Counted from the first letter of the stretch, positions 1 to 8,168 are shown. The stretch: 64,000 bases of DNA from JBAOHV01 sp037045265 (GCA_037045265.1 JBAOHV010000019.1:372001-436000); one strand, 5' to 3'. The notes: a model not told the origin generated them from the letters alone. Numbers and translations: made by a program.

Positions 1-195
1 GGGCGCTACACGCTCGGGAACGTGGTGCCTGCATGTCGCAGCTGCAACGCGAGCAAGTGCAACGACGAGGTCACGACCTGGCTCCGGCGCAAGCGGCTCG
101 ACGAGCGCGCCTTCCTCCTCAAGCACCTCGAGATCAGGTCGGCTCTGATCGCCTCGTTCGACGACGGCGACGCGGATTCAGAACTCGCCGACTGA
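1..195 (+). CDS. HNH endonuclease, C-terminal fragment
   Basis: The frame is open from the window edge to a TGA at 193-195 and gives about 64 residues. It contains NVVPACRSCNASK, which matches the last part of an HNH nuclease domain: the second Cys-x2-Cys zinc pair and the Asn-x2-Lys that ends the beta-beta-alpha metal fold. A charged tail of about 45 residues follows. The first Cys pair and catalytic His lie outside the window. HNH proteins of this kind include phage, intein-like and restriction nucleases, and the fragment does not show which. There is no sign of a neighbouring methylase. Confidence 0.65.
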   Translation, partial: GRYTLGNVVPACRSCNASKCNDEVTTWLRRKRLDERAFLLKHLEIRSALIASFDDGDADSELAD

Positions 196-257
196 ACCGC
201 AGGACCCGCCGGGCCGACGTCGCTATCCCCGCACGGCACGCGTCACGGGTCACGCTC

Positions 258-827
258 TCATGCAGGCGCTCCCGCCGATCGGTACCGCATGACCACCGCT
301 CCCGACTGGAACTCACGTCGGTCCACGAGCTCGAGCGGTATCCGCTCGCGTAGGCCGCTCAGCAACGTTGGCCCGTGTCCTGCGATGACGGGTTGCACCA
401 GGAACTCGTATTCGTCGATCAGGCCCAGGTCGGCCAACGCCCGAGGGAGGCTCACGCCACCCACCGACAGGCGCGTGCCCGGCTCCTGCTTGAGCCGCTC
501 CACCGCTTGCCCCAGGTCGCCCTGCAGGAGCTCGGCGTTCCAATCGACCCCGCTCAGCGTGCTCGACACGACGTACTTCTTCACCCCGTCGATGGCCTCG
601 GCGAACGGAACCTCCCAGTCCTCCATCCAGTCGGGCCACTCGCCGGAGGTCGGCCGCCTCCACGCCGATTCCATCATCTCGTAGGTCACCCGACCGAGAA
701 GGAGAGCGTCGGCCCCTGCCATCTCAGAGGTCCAGTAGCGCATGGACTCCTCGTCCGGCGCGAGCCCCGCCTCGTGGTGACAACAGCCGTCGACCGTGAC
801 GTTGATCGAGTAGCGAAGAGGTCTCAT
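258..827 (-). CDS. Dihydrofolate reductase-like (RibD C-terminal domain) protein
   Basis: The product has 189 residues, the usual size for stand-alone RibD_C/DHFR-like proteins. It has the family's early strand (RYSINVTVDG), the central LLLGRVTYEMM segment, which contributes to NADPH binding, and a late SVGGVSLPRALADLGLIDE stretch. An AAGGGA ribosome site lies upstream of the ATG at 827. Relatives are NADPH-dependent reductases of unsettled substrate and are often called YyaP/YwjB-like. It is not linked to riboflavin or folate genes here, so the family is clear and the reaction is not. Confidence 0.85.
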   Translation of the reverse strand: MRPLRYSINVTVDGCCHHEAGLAPDEESMRYWTSEMAGADALLLGRVTYEMMESAWRRPTSGEWPDWMEDWEVPFAEAIDGVKKYVVSSTLSGVDWNAELLQGDLGQAVERLKQEPGTRLSVGGVSLPRALADLGLIDEYEFLVQPVIAGHGPTLLSGLRERIPLELVDRREFQSGAVVMRYRSAGAPA

Positions 828-939
828 GCCGATTCCCTTCGAGTGCGCGGGTCCTGTGGTGATCCACCGCACCGTACCCAAGGGGTCGCCGGCGGGTAGC
901 GAGCAATCTCGATCTTGCCGGCTGTCAACGACCGGCGGA

Positions 940-984
940 TCTCGGTGCGATTGCCGCCGACCCCTGACGACGATCGCACCGAGA
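940..984 (-). terminator. Hairpin downstream of nadR
   Basis: TCTCGGTGCGAT at 940-951 pairs perfectly with 973-984 (12 bp, 21-nt loop). It lies about 85 nt past the nadR stop, in the 240-nt gap before the reductase gene. There is no T-run, so a terminator role is only inferred. A 15-bp direct repeat (GAGCCGGAGGCGCCC) also occurs in this gap at 989-1003 and 1017-1031. Confidence 0.35.
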
Positions 985-1066
985 ACTCGAGCCGGAGGCG
1001 CCCGCACCGCGATAGTGAGCCGGAGGCGCCCCTGAACGCCGGGACTTGGCCCGGTCGTCGACGGGG

Positions 1067-2096
1067 CTACCTGACTCGTTCGTAACGCAGCGTGTGCTTG
1101 TCGAACGTCTCCCGGGCCAGCTGGGTGGCCTCCTCCGCTCGAGACACCGGATCCCGGCTCGTGAGTGTCGCGTAGCGGAGGCCGAAGCGGTCGAGCAGGT
1201 CGATCCAGTACTGGTCGGTGGACTCTCGTTGGTCGCCGCCGTAGCGAAGAGGATCGGGTTCGAAGGGGATGTCGCTGGGGCAGAGGATGTACAGGTCGGA
1301 CTTGGTGGCCAGTGCGTCGTCCGCGAGGCTGTGCGGGAACGTGCGCCGGGTCGTACATCTCCCAGTAGCCGAGGGTGCTGAAGAGGTCGGTGTCTTGGAT
1401 GATGAACGGTCGGGGCTTGAGCAGTTGCGTGCTGTGCTGCAGCGCCCGCTGGCCCAGCCAGATGTCATGCATCGCTGCATCGGTGACCTCGGGGCCTACG
1501 GCTTCGAGGTACGGCCGGGCCCACTCCGGAAGGAGGTAGCTGTCCAGAGCGCCAGCAACGGCAGTGGACAGCGTGGTCTTGCCCGTCGACTCGGCTCCGA
1601 AGAAGGTGATCCTCTGGGTCAACAGTCGGGAGAAGGTGTCGACCATGTGCTCGAAATGGCCGAGAGGATCTTCTCGGACGCTCGTCGCATCGCAACTGAA
1701 CACGGTGCGCTCGAAGTCGTACGGAATGAAGCGTGCCCCGCTGTGGCGTGCAAGCTCGATGCCGTAGGACTCGGACGCGACGAGGTAGTCGCCGTCGGTC
1801 AGCCCCCGATCCCGCAAGATCCCAGTCCACATGACCCAGAAGGCGGTGTCGCCACCGTCCCGTGGTACCTGTTGGACCCGTTCGGCGTAGTGGAGGACCT
1901 GGACACGGCGACGCAGCTCGAAGTCGATGGCGTGTTCGACCGCGCGTACCCGTTCTGTGCACCAGGGTTCGCCGGGCTGGGTGCATACCAGCACGTTCAC
2001 GGTGCCGCTCGGGTCCAAGCTGGCCGCGAAGCGGATCAAGTTGAGGTGCCCCTCGGTCGGGGGCAGCGCTGTCAGAAGAACCCATGCAGCCGTCAT
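1067..2096 (-). CDS. nadR: NadR-like NMN adenylyltransferase / ribosylnicotinamide kinase (frameshifted)
   Basis: This is a bifunctional NAD-salvage enzyme. The first ~150 residues carry an adenylyltransferase core (TALPPTEGHLNLI, the T/HxGH nucleotide-binding motif). The second half begins with the P-loop FFGAESTGKTT of the nicotinamide riboside kinase domain. The ATG at 2096 overlaps the pnuC stop in TGATG, so transport and phosphorylation are translationally coupled. The frame shifts at about 1331-1337, after YDPAHVP. The continuation HSLADDALATKSDLYILC and the C-terminus to 1067 lie one frame over. Both parts match the family, so an assembly indel is likely. There is no N-terminal helix-turn-helix, so it is not a repressor like the enterobacterial NadR. 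Confidence 0.88.
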
Positions 2097-2794
2097 CACA
2101 TCGTGCGCTTCCAGCTCCAGTAGCCGTAGACGGTGTTCAGTAGGAACAACACGTACTGTGCTGCCGCCAGGTACAGCTCCGCTTGGGCGTACACGTAGAT
2201 CGCTACGACGTTCACCACTGCCCACACGATCCAGTTCTCGAGCTTCTTGTTGTCGAGGAGGAACTGGGCGAGCATCGATCCGATCAGGATCACGGCGTCC
2301 CACCTTGCCATCTGCCCGTCGAACGAATCGATGACAAACACAGCGCCGGCGTAGAACACCCCGGTGACGGCGGCGTAGATCGGCAGCGCCCGCCACGTCA
2401 GGTTCGTAACCGGCCTGGTGTCCGAATCTCGGTTCCAGCGGAACCAGCCGTAGATCAGCGCCGGAGTCAGGTACAGGTTCAACACCATGCTGGCGTACAG
2501 ATCCTGGCGTTGGAACAGCACCGCGTACGCAGCCGTCGAGGTCATGCCGACCACGTAGTTGATGCGCCGCTGGCGCACCGCCAGGTAGGTGCACGAGTAC
2601 GACGTGAACACGGCGAAGGCTTCGAGCCCACCGAGGTCAACCGATCCCCCGAGCGCTCGGGCTGCCGCGAAGGAGATCGCCGTCGCTGCCACGCCAACAA
2701 GCGCGCTCACCGCAACATCCCGCCAGACCGAGTCGTCACGGAGCCATGGAGACGTAGCCGAGGTCACCGCTGAACCCAACGCCTGCTCAGTCAC
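2096..2794 (-). CDS. pnuC: PnuC-family nicotinamide mononucleotide/riboside transporter
   Basis: A polytopic protein of about 232 residues with some seven membrane segments. It has the aromatic-rich PnuC features, for example ALIYGWFRWNR mid-protein and NTVYGYWSWKRTM at the end. It takes up the substrate for the co-transcribed kinase nadR. The frame stays open upstream to 2977, but the extra ~60 residues look non-coding. I chose the GTG at 2794, which has AAGG 11 nt upstream and gives the normal family length; the start is uncertain. PnuC relatives can carry other vitamins, but the nadR partner argues for NMN or nicotinamide riboside. Confidence 0.85.
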   Translation of the reverse strand: MTEQALGSAVTSATSPWLRDDSVWRDVAVSALVGVAATAISFAAARALGGSVDLGGLEAFAVFTSYSCTYLAVRQRRINYVVGMTSTAAYAVLFQRQDLYASMVLNLYLTPALIYGWFRWNRDSDTRPVTNLTWRALPIYAAVTGVFYAGAVFVIDSFDGQMARWDAVILIGSMLAQFLLDNKKLENWIVWAVVNVVAIYVYAQAELYLAAAQYVLFLLNTVYGYWSWKRTM

Positions 2795-2813
2795 CTCAGC
2801 ACGAACCTTCGCA

Positions 2814-2868
2814 CAGCGGACTCCTCCATCCCGAACCCTCAAGTGGCCACAGGTAACCACCTCCGCTG
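2814..2868 (-). promoter_or_regulatory. Candidate structured leader of pnuC-nadR
   Basis: Read on the minus strand, CAGCGGA (2868-2862) and TCCGCTG (2820-2814) form a 7-bp closing stem around about 41 nt that holds a GTGGCCAC palindrome and a small AGGT/ACCT hairpin. It ends 20 nt before the chosen pnuC start. It does not match a riboswitch consensus I can recall. Confidence 0.3.
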
Positions 2869-3015
2869 AGCCGAAGGAGCACGATTTCGCAGCCGAGCCG
2901 AGGGCCGCTGATCCGCTCCTTGCGTACTGCCCCATACCGCCGGGACTGCGTCGTTCGCGGTCGTGCCCGAGCGGCACCTCGGGGCAGGCGTATGCGGCGT
3001 TACGGCCTTGGTGCA

Positions 3016-3055
3016 GATTCAGGGCCAGCCGAGCGTCCTCGGTGCAGCCTGAATC
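3016..3055. repeat. Inverted repeat upstream of the vapBC promoter
   Basis: GATTCAGG at 3016-3023 is the reverse complement of CCTGAATC at 3048-3055. GGTGCAG also occurs directly repeated at 3010-3016 and 3041-3047. It sits just upstream of the vapB promoter region. The rest of the interval from 2869 to 3078 shows no gene. Confidence 0.35.
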
Positions 3056-3082
3056 CGTTGTTCCGCTGCATCCGGCTGTATT

Positions 3083-3104
3083 CTTACAACAGCCCGAGTG
3101 TAAG
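3083..3104. promoter_or_regulatory. Palindromic operator of vapBC
   Basis: CTTACA-N10-TGTAAG, with arms at 3083-3088 and 3099-3104, overlaps a -10-like TATTCT (3079-3084) and ends at the AAGGAG ribosome site. This is the position expected for autorepression by the antitoxin-toxin complex. Confidence 0.55.
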
Positions 3105-3112
3105 GAGTCGGG

Positions 3113-3361
3113 GTGGAGATCGCAGCGAGGATGAGCTCCAAGGGCCAGGTCACGGTCCCCAAGGCCGTGCGTGAGGCCCTCGGGCTCGGCGAGGGCGACG
3201 ACGTGGTGTTCCGTGTCGAAGGCGACCGGGCCGTGCTCGCACGGACCCCTGAGTTCCTGTCGCTGGCCGGCACCGTCCCCGTGCCCGCCGCCAAGCGCAA
3301 CGTCGCGTGGGACGAGGTCATCCGCTCGACGCGCGCCGGCCGGGCCGCAGCGGCGCGGTGA
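3113..3361 (+). CDS. vapB: AbrB/MazE-type antitoxin (VapB)
   Basis: An 82-residue protein with an N-terminal SpoVT/AbrB swapped-hairpin DNA-binding domain (MSSKGQVTVPKAVREALGL, then GDDVVF). The C-terminal half is basic and Ala/Arg-rich, as expected for the toxin-binding tail. The GTG start at 3113 has a perfect AAGGAG 5 nt upstream. Its TGA overlaps the toxin GTG (GTGA). It is expected to neutralise the downstream PIN toxin and repress the pair through the adjacent palindrome. Confidence 0.88.
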   Translation: MEIAARMSSKGQVTVPKAVREALGLGEGDDVVFRVEGDRAVLARTPEFLSLAGTVPVPAAKRNVAWDEVIRSTRAGRAAAAR

Positions 3362-3750
3362 GCGCGTTCATCGACACGAACGTCCTGGTCCGGCACCTGA
3401 CGGGCGACCCGGCGCACATGGCGGACCGTGCAACCGCATACCTCGCCGAGGCGACGGAGCTGTACCTGACGGACCTGATCGTCGCCGAGACGGTATACGT
3501 GCTGGAGTCGTTCTACGAAGCACCACGCGATCAGGTAGCCGCTGTGATGCGCTCCCTGGTGTCGATGCGATCGGTGGTGACGATCGACCCGGCGCTGCTG
3601 CTCCGAGCGATCGAGGTCTACGAGACCAACCGCCTCGACTTCGCCCAGGCGTACCTCGTCGCCTGCGCCGAGAGCACCGGGGTCGGTCGCATCGCCTCGT
3701 TCGACCGCTCGATCGACCGAGTCGACACCGTGGACCGCATCGAGCCCTGA
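3358..3750 (+). CDS. vapC: PIN-domain ribonuclease toxin (VapC)
   Basis: A 130-residue PIN domain with the acidic metal-binding set in place: Asp in FIDTNVL near the start, Glu in VAETVYVLE, Asp in DFAQAYL and Asp in ASFDRSID. VapC toxins cleave tRNA or rRNA. The GTG at 3358 overlaps the antitoxin stop by 4 nt, the classic arrangement. Length and motifs look intact. The RNA target cannot be read from the sequence. Confidence 0.88.
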   Translation: MSAFIDTNVLVRHLTGDPAHMADRATAYLAEATELYLTDLIVAETVYVLESFYEAPRDQVAAVMRSLVSMRSVVTIDPALLLRAIEVYETNRLDFAQAYLVACAESTGVGRIASFDRSIDRVDTVDRIEP

Positions 3751-3873
3751 ATCGTCGAGGACCGCTCGCCCGACAGCCCCTCGGACCGCCCATGACGGCA
3801 CTCATGCCGCGAATCACGCGCGAAATCCGCGCGATGGAGCAGCGCCGGGCGAGTCCCGCCGGGAGGCCGGAAA

Positions 3874-3907
3874 CGACGAGACCCCCGCAGCGGCGGGGGT
3901 CTCGTCG
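3874..3907. terminator. Bidirectional hairpin between vapC and tRNA-Val
   Basis: A perfect 15-bp stem (3874-3888 with 3893-3907) closes an AGCG loop. It lies between convergent vapC and tRNA-Val and is flanked by AAAC on the left and GGGTTTG on the right, giving a short T stretch in each direction. Confidence 0.75.
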
Positions 3908-3916
3908 GGTTTGCGA

Positions 3917-3993
3917 TGGTGGGCGTACACAGACTTGAACTGTGGACCTCTGCCGTGTGAAGGCAGCGCTCTAGCCAGCTGAGCTATACGCCC
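3917..3993 (-). tRNA. tRNA-Val (anticodon CAC)
   Basis: The minus strand folds as a complete cloverleaf: 7-bp acceptor GGGCGTA/TACGCCC, anticodon stem CTGCC/GGCAG around TTCACAC (CAC at 34-36), T-loop TTCAAGT, discriminator A and an encoded CCA at 3919-3917. A TAAAGT -10 box lies at 4010-4005, 11 nt from the 5' end. Confidence 0.95.
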
Positions 3994-4004
3994 GGGAGCC
4001 GTGA

Positions 4005-4010
4005 ACTTTA
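4005..4010 (-). promoter_or_regulatory. -10 box of tRNA-Val
   Basis: TAAAGT on the minus strand ends 11 nt before the mature tRNA 5' end. No convincing -35 is visible; that zone overlaps the 4025-4072 hairpin. Confidence 0.45.
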
Positions 4011-4024
4011 CTGCTCGCCTGGTG

Positions 4025-4072
4025 CGCACGGCGAATGCACCTCCCTGCTGGCCGACAGGGCTTCGCCGTGCG
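4025..4072. repeat. Nested inverted repeat upstream of tRNA-Val
   Basis: CGCACGGCGAA (4025-4035) pairs with TTCGCCGTGCG (4062-4072). Inside it CCCTG (4043-4047) pairs with CAGGG (4056-4060). It lies between the divergent tRNA and the zinc-ribbon gene. Its role is unknown. Confidence 0.4.
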
Positions 4073-4145
4073 ACGATTCACGGGCAGCAACCCGGGGTGG
4101 TGTCGCTGCTGCAGCCGCCGACCACACGACCAAAGGGCGCGAATC

Positions 4146-4730
4146 ATGGGAAAGTTCCAGCGTTGCGGCTCATGCGGCGCGGTCATGCAGACCGACGCGG
4201 CATCGTGCCCCATCTGCGCATCTTCCTACGGATCGACGGCCGGGGCATCTGTCACCACTCCAACTGAGCCCGTGGACCAGCCATCTCCCCCGGCGCCTCT
4301 GCCATCGGCAACTATGCCCATCCATGCCTCGGACAGCGTCGGAGCAACTGCTGGCTCAACCGGTCCGGTCACTGCAGCGCCCCTCGCGACAGCACCGGTC
4401 CCTGCTGGGCCCATGCCTGCAGGACCGATTCCGACCGAGCCGATGACAGCAGCCACCTCGGCGCCTCCTCCGACTTCTCGGCCCGACCCGTACACCCAGA
4501 TCGCCAACCCGCTCCACACCGGCTGGGGCACGACACCGGTTGCAGCTCCCGAACCGCCCCCTACGCAGCTGACCATCAAGCGCAAGCGCTCACCCTGGCT
4601 TCGCCGCGGGATACTGCTCCTCGTGGTGGCTCTGCTCGGCGTGGGGCTCTGGTCCCAGCGTGACCGGATCGAGGAGAAGGTCGACGACCTGACGAACGAC
4701 ACCGAGAGCTCGCTGGTCAGCCCGTCGTAG
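4146..4730 (+). CDS. Zinc-ribbon, proline-rich, single-pass membrane protein of unknown function
   Basis: A 194-residue protein. Residues 6-24 form a zinc ribbon with two Cys-x2-Cys pairs (CGSCG and CPIC). A low-complexity Pro/Ala/Thr linker of about 110 residues follows, then a basic stretch (KRKRSPWLRR) and one hydrophobic helix near residues 155-172, ending in a charged C-terminus. This layout suggests a cytoplasmic zinc ribbon tethered to the membrane by a flexible linker. AAAGGG precedes the ATG. The last 14 nt overlap the convergent DnaJ-domain gene. No family was recognised. Confidence 0.7.
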   Translation: MGKFQRCGSCGAVMQTDAASCPICASSYGSTAGASVTTPTEPVDQPSPPAPLPSATMPIHASDSVGATAGSTGPVTAAPLATAPVPAGPMPAGPIPTEPMTAATSAPPPTSRPDPYTQIANPLHTGWGTTPVAAPEPPPTQLTIKRKRSPWLRRGILLLVVALLGVGLWSQRDRIEEKVDDLTNDTESSLVSPS

Positions 4731-5442
4731 TCGGTACTCTGTCCGAGGTGACCGTCGGGTCCTTCGTGACGCATGCGAACCGACCGTCGAGCACCACATA
4801 GGAAGTGCGGGCGGGGCAGTCGAGTGCCTGTTCGACGAGCGTTATCAGCCGGCCGTCGTTCGGCGCTGCACAGCTCACGAGCACCGCTGTACGCCCCTCG
4901 ATACGACGCACACACAGCGTCGTCGATCCGAGCGTCGTACTGGAAGCCTCCTCTGCGACGCCCTCTACGTCCCCAACCGCGTTCCCGCCGGCGTAGGCGG
5001 TGACGACGAACAGGAACAATCCCACCGCGACCATCGCGATGACGGGTCCGCGCCGCAGCAGCCAGAGGTGGCTGTCGGCGACGTATGGACCACCGTCCAG
5101 ATCGCTATCCGCGGCACCATCCGCGACGGTCGTCCGGTACTCGGTCGCACGGCCTTCCTTCTGGGTAGTCGGTGGCCGAGATGGACTGGCTCCAGCGGCG
5201 CTGGGTGAGAGTGTGCAGTCGTACGCCGCGCGAAGTTCCGGGTCCGACAGCGTCGTCCACGCGGCGTTCACCTCTCGCATGCGACGCTCCGCCAGAGCCC
5301 TTTCCGCGGGCGTTGCTCCGGCCTGTCGGTCCGGGTGCAGCACTCGGGCCAACTGACGGTGGGCGCGGCGGATCTCATCGATCGAGGCCGTCGGCGACAC
5401 ACCGAGAACCAGATAGTGGGAGCGTTTCCCCGCAGCGGGCAT
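4717..5442 (-). CDS. J-domain (DnaJ-like) membrane protein
   Basis: A 241-residue protein. Residues ~6-70 form a J-domain with the invariant HPD in ARVLHPDRQ and a final helix around LSDPELRAAYD. A ~40-residue linker leads to one membrane helix (VIAMVAVGLFLFVVTAY) and a C-terminal ~90-residue domain with conserved-looking cysteines, probably outside the cell. It lacks the Gly/Phe and zinc domains of DnaJ proper, so it is a type III J-protein expected to recruit Hsp70 to the membrane. The ATG at 5442 is chosen because upstream codons add nothing to the J-domain. Confidence 0.82.
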   Translation of the reverse strand: MPAAGKRSHYLVLGVSPTASIDEIRRAHRQLARVLHPDRQAGATPAERALAERRMREVNAAWTTLSDPELRAAYDCTLSPSAAGASPSRPPTTQKEGRATEYRTTVADGAADSDLDGGPYVADSHLWLLRRGPVIAMVAVGLFLFVVTAYAGGNAVGDVEGVAEEASSTTLGSTTLCVRRIEGRTAVLVSCAAPNDGRLITLVEQALDCPARTSYVVLDGRFACVTKDPTVTSDRVPTTTG

Positions 5443-5519
5443 CGCAACCAAGCCTACGCAGCCGCGCCCCTCTGGCCCTGACGCCGCAATTTCGGCTGGG
5501 TGGTTGCGGTTCGGGCATC

Positions 5520-5525
5520 TATCAT
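5520..5525 (+). promoter_or_regulatory. -10 box of the MFS gene (leaderless)
   Basis: TATCAT ends 6 nt before the ATG at 5532, so the transcript would begin at the start codon. No Shine-Dalgarno sequence is present. Confidence 0.5.
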
Positions 5526-5531
5526 CACCAG

Positions 5532-6800
5532 ATGACTTTGATTCGTTCCTCAAACTATTCGGGGAACGAACCTTCTTGCCCGGACCCTGGGACGATGAGA
5601 TCCGCCCTGTCGAGCGCGCCGTTCCGCAGGCTCTTCGCCGGCACCCTCGCGTCGAACGTCGGCACATGGATGCAGAACGTCACGCTGATCTCGCTCGCCT
5701 ACGCGCTCACCGGTGACGCATGGTTCACAGGCCTCATCACCTTCGCCCAGCTCGGGCCCATGCTGTTCCTGTCCCCCTTCGGTGGCGCGCTCGCCGACCG
5801 GATCGACCGGCGAGTCCTGATGGTGAGCCTGGCGGCGGTGCAGCTCACGTTGTCCATGACCCTCGCGATGCTGGCGTTCGACGAGACGCCGAACCGGCTG
5901 ACCCTGGTCCTCGTCGTCGCGGGGATCGGTTGCGCCGGAGCGATCAACGGGCCGACGGCCAACGCGCTGCTGCCCACGCTGGTCTCCCGCGACGACATGC
6001 AACCGGCGATCGCCCTCAACTCGGTGTCCATGAACACATCGCGGGTGATCGGCCCGCTGCTCGGCGGAGTCGTCGGGGCGCTCGGCGGAGCACCTCTGGT
6101 GTTCTTCGTGAACGGACTCACCTACCTGTTCGTCATCTGGGCGTTGATGAGCGTCGACGTCGACTTCTCACCATCGGGACGCAGCGACGCCCGGCCCCTC
6201 GAGCAGCTCCGCGAAGGGATCGGCGCCGCCCGCGCGGACGTCGTGATCACCCGGGTCCTGGTGACCATCTCGCTGCTCTCCATGTGCTCGCTGATCTTCA
6301 TCTACCAGATGCCGTTGCTCGCAGAGCAGCACCTGGGCCTCAGCGGCTGGCGCTTCAACCTGCTCTTCGCCGTCTTCGCTCTGGGCGCCGCGGCGGGGGC
6401 GCTCGGCATGGGGTCGTTCCTGGGAGCCCACGACCGGGCGACGACCACCCGGGTCGCTCTGGGTGTGTTCGCGGCCTCCCTGGCCGTGTTCGGAACCACC
6501 ACGATCGTCGCCGTCGCGTTCCTCACCGCCTTCCTGCTCGGCGGCGCCTACTTCGTCATCGTCACCGCACTGTCGACCACACTCCAGATGCGGGTCCCAG
6601 ACGAGGTTCGAGGACGGGTGATGGGCCTCTGGATGATGGCATGGGCCGGCCTGGTACCACTCGGCGGGCTGATCGCAGGCCCGATCATCGATTCGGTCGG
6701 CATCAGCGCCGTCCTGGTCTTCGGGGCGCTGGTCGCTGCCGGGCTCGCTGCGCTGGTCGACCTGCGTGACCCGGAGCTCGTCGCTCTCGGCGTCGAGTGA
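5532..6800 (+). CDS. MFS transporter, enterobactin-exporter-like (MFS_3) family
   Basis: A 422-residue protein with about 12 hydrophobic helices and the MFS A-motif between helices 2 and 3 (GGALADRIDRRVLM). The SSAPFRRLFAGTLASNVGTWM start and RVPDEVRGRVMGLW segment are typical of the MFS_3 group of exporters. These move siderophores or small drugs by proton antiport; the substrate cannot be read here. Two starts are possible: the leaderless ATG at 5532, or the ATG at 5595 beginning MRSALSS, where family similarity begins. The gene is transcribed away from the DnaJ-like gene. Confidence 0.85.
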   Translation: MTLIRSSNYSGNEPSCPDPGTMRSALSSAPFRRLFAGTLASNVGTWMQNVTLISLAYALTGDAWFTGLITFAQLGPMLFLSPFGGALADRIDRRVLMVSLAAVQLTLSMTLAMLAFDETPNRLTLVLVVAGIGCAGAINGPTANALLPTLVSRDDMQPAIALNSVSMNTSRVIGPLLGGVVGALGGAPLVFFVNGLTYLFVIWALMSVDVDFSPSGRSDARPLEQLREGIGAARADVVITRVLVTISLLSMCSLIFIYQMPLLAEQHLGLSGWRFNLLFAVFALGAAAGALGMGSFLGAHDRATTTRVALGVFAASLAVFGTTTIVAVAFLTAFLLGGAYFVIVTALSTTLQMRVPDEVRGRVMGLWMMAWAGLVPLGGLIAGPIIDSVGISAVLVFGALVAAGLAALVDLRDPELVALGVE

Positions 6801-6827
6801 CGACCCGAGACGGTCCCGCGACCCAAC

Positions 6828-8147
6828 TCAGTCCAAGAGAGCCTCGGCGACCCGCTCCAGGCCCACGAACCTGCTGGCCTTGACCAGTACGACGTCGCCC
6901 TCACCGAGCGACCCGAGTGCTTCGACCGCAGCATCGACCAGGCCCGCGTCCTCGTTCGAGTCGACCGGTTCGACGCCATACATGTCAGTGCCGACCGCCA
7001 CCACCACGATGCCCAGGTCGGCAGCGGTTGCGGCGACCCGGCGGTGCTCCTCGGTGCTGCGCTCGCCGAGCTCGGCCATCTCACCGAGAACGGCGAACCG
7101 ACGGCGCGCAGGAAGCGACGACAACGCCCACAGCGCCGCGTCCATCGAGGCCGGCGACGCGTTGTAGGCGTCGTTGAGGATCCTGGCACCCGACTCGGCG
7201 ACGCTCAGCTCCATGCGCCATGGCGATGTCGCCGCGTCTGCCAGTGCCGTGACGGCGTCGTCGAGCGCCACGTCCAGAGCGAGCGCCACCGTCACCGCGG
7301 CCAGGGCGTTGTCCACGTTGTGCAGTCCACGCACACCGAGCTCGACCGAGCGGGACCCCCACGGCGAACGCAACTCGAAGCGTGGATGCAGCTCGCTGTT
7401 CAACTCGACCCGCTCAGCGGTGACGTCGCCGCCCCGACCGAAGCGCAGCACACGGGCCGGGGTGCGTGCTGCGAGCGCAGCGACGAGAGGCACCGACGCG
7501 TTCAGAACCGCCAACCCGTCGGCGGGCAGTGCCTCGACCAGCTCGCCCTTGGCTGCGGCGATCTGTGCCTCGTCGCCCATGACCTCGGTGTGCACGGCCT
7601 GCACGGTCGTGATCACGCCGACCGTCGGATCGGCCAGGTCACAGAGATGTCTGATGTGGCCCACGCCCCGGGCGCCCATCTCGACGACGACCGCCTGCAC
7701 GTCATCGGCAGCGTTGCAGAGCGTCAGCGGCACACCGAGCTCGTTGTTGAACGACCGCTCCGATGCCGCGGTGACGAACCTGGTGCCGAGCAGCCCGGCC
7801 AGGATGTCCTTGGTGGTCGTCTTGCCAACCGAACCGGTGATCCCCACCACCCGGTCCGGCATGGCGGAACGCGCCATCACAGCGAGCGACGCCAAGGCTG
7901 CGGTCACATCGGGCACGACCAGGCACGCGACACCATCGACGGGCCGCTCGACGAGGACCGCGGAAGCGCCGGACTCGACGGCGGCGTCGACGAAGTCATG
8001 CCCATCGCGGTCCGCGGTGAGAGCCGCGAACAACTGACCCGGTCGGACCCGCCGCGAGTCTGTGGCAAGTCCCTCCACGAGGGGAACCGCCGGCCCCGTC
8101 AGTTCTGCCCCGAGGGCGACTGCCAGCTCGGACATCTTGAAGCGCAT
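6828..8147 (-). CDS. murF: UDP-N-acetylmuramoyl-tripeptide--D-alanyl-D-alanine ligase MurF
   Basis: A 439-residue Mur ligase that adds D-Ala-D-Ala to UDP-MurNAc-tripeptide. The N-terminal domain has ATDSRRVRPGQLF. The ATP site is GITGSVGKTTTKD, followed by SFNNELGVPLT, which is diagnostic for MurF. The third domain has ILNDAYNASPASM. The ATG at 8147 is preceded by GGGAG. It is divergent from ddl, which makes the D-Ala-D-Ala substrate, and the two starts are 33 nt apart, so their promoters must overlap. Confidence 0.95.
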   Translation of the reverse strand: MRFKMSELAVALGAELTGPAVPLVEGLATDSRRVRPGQLFAALTADRDGHDFVDAAVESGASAVLVERPVDGVACLVVPDVTAALASLAVMARSAMPDRVVGITGSVGKTTTKDILAGLLGTRFVTAASERSFNNELGVPLTLCNAADDVQAVVVEMGARGVGHIRHLCDLADPTVGVITTVQAVHTEVMGDEAQIAAAKGELVEALPADGLAVLNASVPLVAALAARTPARVLRFGRGGDVTAERVELNSELHPRFELRSPWGSRSVELGVRGLHNVDNALAAVTVALALDVALDDAVTALADAATSPWRMELSVAESGARILNDAYNASPASMDAALWALSSLPARRRFAVLGEMAELGERSTEEHRRVAATAADLGIVVVAVGTDMYGVEPVDSNEDAGLVDAAVEALGSLGEGDVVLVKASRFVGLERVAEALLD

Positions 8148-8168
8148 CAGGGGATTCTCCCAGCTGCC

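Noticed and set aside
258..2594. A single 778-residue reading frame on the minus strand
   Set aside because: It joins the C-terminal part of pnuC in a wrong frame, nadR and the reductase because they happen to share a frame without a stop; the start codons and domain ends show separate genes.
5172..5531. An N-terminal extension of the MFS transporter
   Set aside because: The extension is antisense to the DnaJ-like gene and lacks helix features; the transporter starts at 5532 or 5595.
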